NCBI GenBank assembly: GCA_020632875.1
Contig: JACKET010000002.1
Coordinates: forward strand, 1 to 64,000
DNA length: 64,000 nt
Reading direction: 5' to 3'
Origin: Alphaproteobacteria bacterium
GTDB taxonomy: Bacteria; Myxococcota_A; UBA796; GCA-2862545
Part shown: positions 58,333-64,000 of the stretch, piece by piece
How positions within the stretch are numbered: the stretch's first letter is position 1
Layout: every line of letters starts with the position of its first letter
The notes under the pieces: generated by a model
What the model was told of the DNA's origin: nothing
Databases searched by the model: none
What the model saw: only the letters and a program-made list of their open reading frames with translations
Program-made: the position numbers and the translations under genes

Positions 58333-59625
58333 CTACTCGCCCGCGGCCTCCACGGGCAGCGCGAGCGGCGGGTCGTCGGGGTCGACGGCGGGCGCGGATT
58401 CCTCGTCCCAGCCGGCGTCCCAGCCCGCTTCGGGCGTGTAGTCCTCGGTGACCGACCGCTTGTAGTCGTCGGTCGTCACCCACTCGCCCTTCTGCCACTC
58501 GCGGCCGTCGAACCACCCGGGCACCCAGACGTACCCGGGCCGATCCTCGACGGGATCCCAGTAGCCGCACTGGAGCAGGCCGTCTTCGTCGTACGCGCGC
58601 GGACGCCACACGAAGCCGGCGAGCGCGGAGGGCCGCCAGAAGCCCTCGACCCAGGTGTCGCCGTCGAAGAAGCCCGGCTCCCACACGTAGCCCTCGGGGG
58701 GCGCGCCAGCGGGGCGCCAGTGGCCCGGCACGTAGGCACCGCCGTCGACGTAGTAGCCGTCGACCCAGACCCAGCCGGGGCGCCCGTCCACGCGGTAGTA
58801 GCCGTCGACGTAGATGTCGCCGTCCCACCAGCCGGGCACGTACACGTACCCCACGTCGACGATGACCACGGCACGCCGCACGGGGCGCCAGTACCCCGGA
58901 TGCCACCAGCCGAACGCCCAGTAGCCCGGCACCCAGACCCAGCCCGGTCGCGGCGGGGGCGCCCAGATCGGGTCCCAGGGCGTCACGGCGAACGGGAAGC
59001 TGACGACGACCCACGTGGTGTGGGTCCAGCGCCAGTAGGGGTGCACCCAGTAGTGGGTGTACCAGGGCGAGTAGTACACGTACGTCGGCGGGGCGTACGT
59101 GGCGTGGGGGTAGCGCGGCACGTAGCGCGGGTTCGGGCGCGCGTAGTGGTGATCGCGGGAGCGCTCGTGCTCGCGGGCCCGCGCTGCCGCGTCGTACGGG
59201 CGCGTGGCGGTCGCCACGGCCGGACGGGGTGCGACCCGCGTGCGGGCCTCGGCCGTCGGGGGTGGCGTGCGGGTGGGCCGGGTCACCGGGGGGAGTGGGC
59301 GATCTGGCCCATCGCCGATCGGGCGTGGTGCGGGCTCCGCGGGGACGGGCTTCACGGTGGGCGTCGGGCGCGGCGCGGGGGCCGTGGGCCGCGGCTCGAT
59401 GCCGGGCGCCGGGCGCGTTGGAGCCGGAGCGGGACGGGGCACGCGGCGGATGTCGGGCAGCGCGGGCCGTGCGGCCGGCTGGCTCGGGACGGGGCGCGCG
59501 GGGGGCGGCACGTCCTTCACGGGCGGCGCGGGCTTCGGCTTGCGCGACGCCTCGTGCTCGACGGGGAAATCGGGCGCTGCGGACGCCTGGGGGACGAGGA
59601 GGGACAAGAGGAGTGCCGTGACCAT
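58333..59625 (-). CDS. Exported Pro-rich protein with WXXGXW-type (YXWV-P-G-W/Y) repeats
   Basis: A 430-residue exported protein. After a signal (MVTALLLSLLVPQASAAPDF) comes a Pro/Arg/Ala-rich region (about 30-160), a Tyr/His-rich stretch, and about nine repeats of the form GYVWVPGxWDG (PGWVWVPGYWAFG, GYVYVPGWWDGD, GAYVPGHWRPAG, GYVWEPGFFDGD, GYVWVPGWFDGR). These match the BcpO-like WXXGXW repeat family of envelope proteins. The C-terminus is acidic. The ATG at 59625 is chosen for the signal peptide. It converges on the giant RNA. Confidence 0.82.
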   Translation of the reverse strand: MVTALLLSLLVPQASAAPDFPVEHEASRKPKPAPPVKDVPPPARPVPSQPAARPALPDIRRVPRPAPAPTRPAPGIEPRPTAPAPRPTPTVKPVPAEPAPRPIGDGPDRPLPPVTRPTRTPPPTAEARTRVAPRPAVATATRPYDAAARAREHERSRDHHYARPNPRYVPRYPHATYAPPTYVYYSPWYTHYWVHPYWRWTHTTWVVVSFPFAVTPWDPIWAPPPRPGWVWVPGYWAFGWWHPGYWRPVRRAVVIVDVGYVYVPGWWDGDIYVDGYYRVDGRPGWVWVDGYYVDGGAYVPGHWRPAGAPPEGYVWEPGFFDGDTWVEGFWRPSALAGFVWRPRAYDEDGLLQCGYWDPVEDRPGYVWVPGWFDGREWQKGEWVTTDDYKRSVTEDYTPEAGWDAGWDEESAPAVDPDDPPLALPVEAAGE

Positions 59626-59719
59626 CGGAACCTCTGCGGAAGGTGGCGGTCGGTAGAGAGCAAGGACGATGCCAGCCCTTGGTGGACATCGGTATGCTGG
59701 GGCTCGTCGGAGGTTGTGG

Positions 59720-60835
59720 ATGATCGTGCTCTTCGCCCTGTTCGGCCTGGCTCCCCCTGCGCTCGCGTGCATCTGGGACCGCGACACGCTCGCGACCGAG
59801 CTCGCCGGGCTGCCCGAGGTGGAGCGGGTGATCTACGGCGACTTCGACCGGTTTCCGCCGCGCTACTACGAGATGCGGCTCGAGCGCGTGACCGCCGAGC
59901 TCGCCACGAATCCCACGTTCGATCGGTACGACGACGCGGCGGCGGCCCTCGACCGGCTCGGCCGCTCGGACGAGGCGATCGCGATGATGGAGCGCAAGCG
60001 GGCCGCGATGGAGGGGCAGTCCGATGCCCAGGTCGCCTACCGCACCCACGCGAACCTCGGGACCTTCCTGGCGCACCGCTGGTTCCGCAACGGCGCCGAT
60101 CGGCGCCAGACCGCCGATCTCGACGCTGCCATCGCGGAGATCGAGGCGGCGCTGGCCCTCGATCCCGAGGCGCACTTCGGGCGCGAGCGCGTGCAGCTCG
60201 ACATCCTGAAGTGGGCGAAGGCGGCGGAGCCCTTCGACTACGCGCTCGGCTCGTTCGCGGGCGACGGGATGCGGATGAAGACGGCGGACGACGACTCCCA
60301 GGCGAAGACCATCGAGGGGCTGCGGGGGCTCGTCGTGCTGGGTGCGGCGTGGGAGAGCGTCGACACGTACCACGCCTTGGCGCTGGCCCTCCGGGCCGAG
60401 GGGCGGAACCACGCGGCCGGGCTCGCGGGGCTCCGTGCGGCCGAGCTGGCGAGGGCCGGGAAGCGGTCGATCCAGCCGGGCGCGCCGGAGGGCGAGGCCC
60501 TCGCGGCCGTCGTGTCGTCGGAGGAACCGCTGGCGGTCGAGGACCCGGCCCCGCTGCAGCGGGCCTTCGCGAAAGGGCGGGAGCAGGCCGACCGCCACGC
60601 TGCGGAGCGCCTGGCGTTCATGGAGGCCCGCTTCGCGCTCGGGATGCACCCCGACACCCACGCCGGCTTCTGGGATCCCGTGCTGCCTGCCGAGGCCCCG
60701 GCGCCGAGCGAGGCGGCCGGGCCGCCCCCTCGGAGCGACGAGCCGCTTCCGAGCACGGCGGAGACGGGCGGGATCTGCGGCTGTGCGTCGGTGGGGCCCG
60801 TCCGCATGGCGTGGATTCCGATGCGCAGACGGTGA
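59720..60835 (+). CDS. TPR-like exported protein with Arg-rich C-terminal tag
   Basis: A 371-residue exported protein (MIVLFALFGLAPPALACIWD) with TPR-like helices (RYDDAAAALDRLGRSDEAIAMMERKRAAM, LDAAIAEIEAALALDPEAHFG, YHALALALRAEGRNHAAGLAGLRAAELA). The C-terminus reads GGICGCASVGPVRMAWIPMRRR, a Cys-x-Cys motif followed by a hydrophobic stretch and an Arg cluster like the tail of the MopE-repeat protein at 18266, so it probably shares its sorting route. The ATG at 59720 follows GGAGG. It is divergent from the WXXGXW protein gene and ends at a tandem palindrome. Confidence 0.75.
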   Translation: MIVLFALFGLAPPALACIWDRDTLATELAGLPEVERVIYGDFDRFPPRYYEMRLERVTAELATNPTFDRYDDAAAALDRLGRSDEAIAMMERKRAAMEGQSDAQVAYRTHANLGTFLAHRWFRNGADRRQTADLDAAIAEIEAALALDPEAHFGRERVQLDILKWAKAAEPFDYALGSFAGDGMRMKTADDDSQAKTIEGLRGLVVLGAAWESVDTYHALALALRAEGRNHAAGLAGLRAAELARAGKRSIQPGAPEGEALAAVVSSEEPLAVEDPAPLQRAFAKGREQADRHAAERLAFMEARFALGMHPDTHAGFWDPVLPAEAPAPSEAAGPPPRSDEPLPSTAETGGICGCASVGPVRMAWIPMRRR

Positions 60836-60840
60836 CCGGT

Positions 60841-60902
60841 GGCCTCAGTGGGGTCAGACCCCGCTGAGGCCGGCCTCAGTGGGGTCAGACCCCGCTGAGG
60901 CC
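60841..60902. repeat. Tandem 31-bp palindrome with GGGGTCAGACCCC core
   Basis: Two identical 31-nt units (60841-60871, 60872-60902). Each is a 14-bp stem, GGCCTCAG and GGGGT paired across one T-G, with a CAG loop. The second unit encodes the last residues (GLSGV) and stop codon of the carbamoyltransferase. The core recurs in part at about 63795-63815. Probably a bidirectional terminator or a dispersed repeat. Confidence 0.85.
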
Positions 60903-62504
60903 ACCCTTCGTGTGCAGCCGACCCCCGACGGCGAGCACGTCGATGTCCGTGGCGTGGAAACACCGCTTCGCGTCGTACTCGGTGCACACGATGGGCTCGC
61001 CGCGCACGTTGAAGCTCGTGTTCAGCAGGACGGGGCAGCCGGTGCGCGCGTGGAACGCCGTGAGGATGGCGTGCAGGACGGGGTTCGTCGCCCGGCTCAC
61101 GGTCTGGACGCGCGCGGTGCCGTCGACGTGCGTGACCGCGGGGAGCGGGCGCCTCACGCGGCCCACGAGCGTCATGTGGGGGCTCGTCCCGGCGAGGTCG
61201 AACCACTCCGCGACGTGTTCTTCGAGCACCGCCGGGGCGAACGGCCGGAACGCCTCGCGCTTCTTCACCGCCGCGTTGACGCGGTCGCGCATGCCCTCCA
61301 CGCGCGGGTCGGCGAGGATCGAGCGGAACCCCAGCGCGCGCGGCCCGAACTCCATCCCGCCCTGCACGAGCCCCACCACCCGGCCGCTCGCCAGGGCGTC
61401 CGCGACGGCCTCCACGGGCACATCGGTCGAGGCGCGCGGCCCCCAGTCCCCGCCGGCCATGTCGATGCGGCACCGCTCCACGGCGAGCGCCGCGCCCAGC
61501 GCCCCACCCGCGTCGCCGGACGCGGGCTGCACGAAGATCCGATCGACCACGCCGTCCGCCAGCAGCCGGCCGTTCGCCACGCAGTTCAGCGCGACGCCTC
61601 CCGCGAGGCAGAGGTCGCGCACCCCGTACCGACGCACGCCTTCGGCCGCCATGCGCGCGACGACCTCCTCCACGACGGCCTGAGCGGAGGCTGCGACGTC
61701 CCGGTACAGGTCGGTCATCGCGCTCTCGGGCTCGCGGGGCACGCCACCGAGCAGGGCGCTCAGCCGGTCGCCGTACATCCGATTGCCCGCCAGGAAGTCG
61801 AAGTACGCGAGGTCGAGGCGGAACGAGCCGTCCGCCTTCACGTCGATCACGTGCCGCCGGAGCACCTCCGCGAAGCGCGGCTCGCCATAGGCCGCGAGGC
61901 CCATGAGCTTGTACTCGCCGCTGTTCACGCGGAACCCGCACCAGCTCGTGAACGCCGAGTAGAACAGCCCGAGCGAGTGGGGGAACGCGAGGCAGCGGTC
62001 CAGCCGCAGCCGATCGCCCTCGCCGACGCCCATCGTGGCCGTCTCCCACTCGCCGACCCCGTCGATCGTCAGGACCACGGCCCGCTCGAAGGGGGAGGGG
62101 TAGTACGCGCTGGCGGCGTGGCTCTCGTGGTGCGCGACCAGCTCGAGCGGCGCGGTGATGCCGATGCGCGCGAGCTCCTTCTGGAGGTGGCGCTCGACGT
62201 TCAGGCGCTCGCTGGACCACACGGGCCATGCGCTGCGGAACCGCCGGAACCCCGCGGGTGCGGTGGCGAGCCACGTCTCGAGCAGCCGCTCGAGCTTCGG
62301 GAGCGGGCGCTCGTAGTACACGACGCGATCGACGCGGTCCTCGCGGGCGCGTTCGAGCACCGCGCGGATGGCGTTCGCCGGGAAGGACGCGTCGTGCTTC
62401 CGGCGCGTGAAGCGCTCTTCCTGAGCGGCGGCGACGAGGGCGCCATCGCGGAGGAGTGCTGCCGCGCTGTCGTGGTAGAACGCCGAGATGCCGAGGGTGC
62501 GCAT
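60885..62504 (-). CDS. Carbamoyltransferase (NodU/CmcH/TobZ family)
   Basis: A 539-residue O-carbamoyltransferase of the NodU/TobZ type, which uses carbamoyl phosphate and ATP to carbamoylate a sugar, polysaccharide or antibiotic hydroxyl. The N-terminal Kae1-like domain starts MRTLGISAFYHDSAAALL and has HHESHAASAYYPSPF and GEYKLMGLAAYG; the GGVALNCVANGRL segment binds nucleotide. The C-terminal half shows GMEFGPRALGFRSILADPR and PVLLNTSFNVRGEPIV. Its last residues and stop lie inside a repeated palindrome. It overlaps the SxtJ-DUF5989 gene by one base (TGATG) and forms a three-gene unit. Confidence 0.94.
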   Translation of the reverse strand: MRTLGISAFYHDSAAALLRDGALVAAAQEERFTRRKHDASFPANAIRAVLERAREDRVDRVVYYERPLPKLERLLETWLATAPAGFRRFRSAWPVWSSERLNVERHLQKELARIGITAPLELVAHHESHAASAYYPSPFERAVVLTIDGVGEWETATMGVGEGDRLRLDRCLAFPHSLGLFYSAFTSWCGFRVNSGEYKLMGLAAYGEPRFAEVLRRHVIDVKADGSFRLDLAYFDFLAGNRMYGDRLSALLGGVPREPESAMTDLYRDVAASAQAVVEEVVARMAAEGVRRYGVRDLCLAGGVALNCVANGRLLADGVVDRIFVQPASGDAGGALGAALAVERCRIDMAGGDWGPRASTDVPVEAVADALASGRVVGLVQGGMEFGPRALGFRSILADPRVEGMRDRVNAAVKKREAFRPFAPAVLEEHVAEWFDLAGTSPHMTLVGRVRRPLPAVTHVDGTARVQTVSRATNPVLHAILTAFHARTGCPVLLNTSFNVRGEPIVCTEYDAKRCFHATDIDVLAVGGRLHTKGGLSGV

Positions 62505-62830
62505 CACGACAGCGGGTACAGCAGGACGAGCAGCGCCGAGCCCTCGGACAGCACGACGATGGCGCCCACCGCGAGCAGGACGAGCACGATGGGCACGAGC
62601 CAGAGCTTGCCGCGCTCGGTGAGGAAGGCGACGAGGCCCGAGCTCGGGGGCGCATCGCGGGGCTCCCAGTAGGTCGGGGCCTCCGGGTCGAACGAGCGTC
62701 GCAGCGGATCCTCGCGGACCGCGCGGGAGATCAGGCCCGCCGGGGTCAGCACGGCGAGCCACACGATTCCGAGAACGAGCGTCGAGGTGAGCTCGCGGAA
62801 GGTGGCCCAGGCGCGGATCAGCGCGGTCAC
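62504..62830 (-). CDS. SxtJ-like membrane protein fused to DUF5989
   Basis: A 108-residue integral membrane protein with helices at about 15-35 and 75-105. The first part (AWATFRELTSTLVLGIVWLAV, then PTYWEPRD) matches SxtJ-like proteins of saxitoxin-type clusters; the second (LVAFLTERGKLWLVPIVLVLLAVGAIVVL) is the DUF5989 signature. In many genomes these are two adjacent genes next to a carbamoyltransferase; here they are one reading frame. GTG start at 62830, overlapping the SGNH gene by 4 bp. It probably anchors or supports the carbamoyltransferase. Confidence 0.82.
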   Translation of the reverse strand: MTALIRAWATFRELTSTLVLGIVWLAVLTPAGLISRAVREDPLRRSFDPEAPTYWEPRDAPPSSGLVAFLTERGKLWLVPIVLVLLAVGAIVVLSEGSALLVLLYPLS

Positions 62831-63753
62831 AGCGCCTCCGCGAGGGCCGTGCCCCAGTCGCGGTGCACGCGGGCATCGGGGTGCCCGTCCCCCGGGATGG
62901 ACCAGGCGGGGAGCTGCGGGTGGCGCAGATCCAGCACGTCGACGCCCTCCTCGGCGAACCGCGCGAGGTAGTGCGGGTGCCGGGTGGGCGCGTCGAGCAG
63001 GGCGACGCGGAAGCGCCCGCCATCCGCCTGGACCGCGTCGCGGAACCGGAGCACGAGGCGCACGGTGGTCTCGGCCTTGGTGCGGAGGAAGCGATCGTGC
63101 ACGGCGTTCCGCGCGTGCTCGAGCCGGTCGATGAGCGCGGATCGCTCGCTCGCCGCCCAGTGGTGGTAGGCGATCGGCGCGGCGTAGACGAGCGATTCGC
63201 CGTCCCACCACGCGCCGGGCACCGCCACCCAGGCCTGCCCACGCGATGCGCGCTCGAGCGCGTGCAGCCAGGACCAGGCCGCGGCATTGCGGCCGTCGTG
63301 CAGCTCGACGAGCCCGTAGATCACGTCGTGCGGCGGGTCGGCGAGGCTCTCGTACAGCAGGACGGACTGCAGCGTGCCGTAGCCCGGCACCGCGTGGTTC
63401 CGCACGGACAGGTCGGGGCGGAGGGCCTGGAGCACGGCGGTCAGGACATCGGCGTCGCCCAGGCCGTAGCCGAAGGCGTACGACCCCCCGAACAGCCCGA
63501 CCGACCGGCCCTCTTCGGCGGTCGGCCCGCGCGTGCCATCGGCGGCGATGGTGACGGGTGTGCCGTTCAGCACGAAGGTGCCGGGCGCATTGACCCATCC
63601 GAGCGCCGGGTCGGACGCGCTGAGGGTCGGGACGTTCGCGAAGCTCTCGAAGGGCCGCCACGGGCCCAGCCCGGCGCAGCGCAAGGCGCCTTCGCACGCG
63701 AACAGCGCGAGCAGGCCCGCCACGACGGGTTCGATCCAGCGCGACATCGGCAT
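62827..63753 (-). CDS. SGNH/GDSL hydrolase-like exported protein
   Basis: A 308-residue protein with an N-terminal signal or anchor (MPMSRWIEPVVAGLLALFACEGALR). A SGNH core carries block I GLFGGSYAFGYGLGD (GGSx variant), NHAVPGYGTLQSVLLYE (block III-like) and a C-terminal DGHPDARVHRDWG containing the Asp-x-x-His pair. Such proteins commonly accompany carbamoyltransferase/SxtJ cassettes in exopolysaccharide modification; that role is inferred. The longer upstream start lies six codons earlier. It overlaps the SxtJ-DUF5989 gene by 4 bp. Confidence 0.82.
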   Translation of the reverse strand: MPMSRWIEPVVAGLLALFACEGALRCAGLGPWRPFESFANVPTLSASDPALGWVNAPGTFVLNGTPVTIAADGTRGPTAEEGRSVGLFGGSYAFGYGLGDADVLTAVLQALRPDLSVRNHAVPGYGTLQSVLLYESLADPPHDVIYGLVELHDGRNAAAWSWLHALERASRGQAWVAVPGAWWDGESLVYAAPIAYHHWAASERSALIDRLEHARNAVHDRFLRTKAETTVRLVLRFRDAVQADGGRFRVALLDAPTRHPHYLARFAEEGVDVLDLRHPQLPAWSIPGDGHPDARVHRDWGTALAEAL

Positions 63754-63921
63754 GCCGCCGAATAGCACCGGACCCGGTCCGACGCCCCCTGTCCCTTTCG
63801 GGTCTGACCCTTTTGGGACATCGGTCTGACCGATCGTGTCTTTGGGGTCACAGCGCGTGGCTGGCGCTTTGAAACATCCGGCGGATCGATCGTGTCTCTG
63901 GGGGCACAGCGCGAGGCCGGG
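63754..63921. repeat. Intergenic region with imperfect direct repeats
   Basis: GATCGTGTCT begins near-identical blocks at 63832 and 63888 (56-bp offset), each running through TGGGGKCACAGCGCG. GTCCCTTTCGGGTCTGACC followed by CTTTTGGGAC at about 63789-63820 is a palindrome sharing the GGGTCTGACCC core of the 60841 repeat. No gene is supported. It is the upstream region of the carbamoyltransferase cassette and may contain its promoter. Confidence 0.6.
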
Positions 63922-64000
63922 CTATCCGTCGATCGCGATCGCTCCGTCGAGCGCCACACCGCGTCCGTCGGACACGAGCGCCACGACCTCGCCGGGACCG
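63922..64000 (-). CDS. C-terminal fragment of an unidentified protein (5' end outside window)
   Basis: An open frame from the right edge reads PGEVVALVSDGRGVALDGAIAIDG and stops at TAG 63924-63922. The residue pattern is gene-like, and the orientation matches the adjacent cassette. Too short to assign a family. Confidence 0.35.
   Translation of the reverse strand, partial: GPGEVVALVSDGRGVALDGAIAIDG

Overview
The window is about 70% GC and densely coded, with many 1-4 bp start/stop overlaps. The gene content points to Myxococcota or a related environmental delta-proteobacterial lineage: MopE-type DCDD/DNDCDG metal-binding repeats, many lipoproteins and beta-barrels, a Ser/Thr kinase fused to an ATPase and TPRs, an NtrC-type sigma-54 activator, and C-terminal Cys...Arg-Arg-Arg tails that resemble MYXO-CTERM. 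This is inferred from gene content; no rRNA is present.

Layout. 2-10451: glutamate racemase end, S41 protease, Kelch lipoprotein, PgeF, TPR lipoprotein, acyl-CoA carboxylase beta subunit, kinase-ATPase. 10497-13104: ribosome-biogenesis operon rpsP-khpA-rimM-trmD-rplS-yraN with a sigma-70 promoter. 13105-23372: beta-barrels, NtrC-type regulator, TlpA-like thioredoxin, MopE-repeat surface protein, phosphodiesterase-like protein, YdcF. 23453-27885: RamB/ScfR-like regulator divergent from the glyoxylate-bypass genes aceB and aceA. 27890-35425: alkaline-phosphatase-superfamily enzyme, metalloprotease and Asp/Thr-rich lipoproteins, HTTM-like membrane protein, hybrid histidine kinase, CBS protein. 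35426-37086: a gene-free repeat mosaic. 37087-45734: chaperone-like lipoprotein, two propeller-like proteins, M23 and matrixin-like peptidases, and a PlsC/epimerase/enoyl-CoA hydratase operon. 45858-55549: dihaem protein, three tandem paralogues (the third frameshifted), a sigma-54-preceded lipoprotein/ferredoxin/OMP operon, formate-THF ligase, GPH symporter, GNAT. 55619-64000: methyltransferase, small zinc-ribbon/MopE protein, a large gene-free region read here as a giant structured RNA, WXXGXW-repeat protein, and a carbamoyltransferase/SxtJ-DUF5989/SGNH cassette.

The strongest candidate for something undescribed is 56800-58300. A near-consensus sigma-54 promoter is followed by about 1.47 kb without a convincing ORF, packed with plus-strand hairpins capped by GNRA or UUCG tetraloops and closed by a strong intrinsic terminator. 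I do not recognise the RNA class. Second is a family of inverted, short-period repeat elements that occupy nearly every wide gap between convergent genes, including a MITE-like element with about 110-bp terminal inverted repeats and a 42-nt hairpin repeat. Third, at least eight transcription-unit heads carry a TANNNT hexamer 5-7 nt before the start codon, which suggests leaderless transcription.
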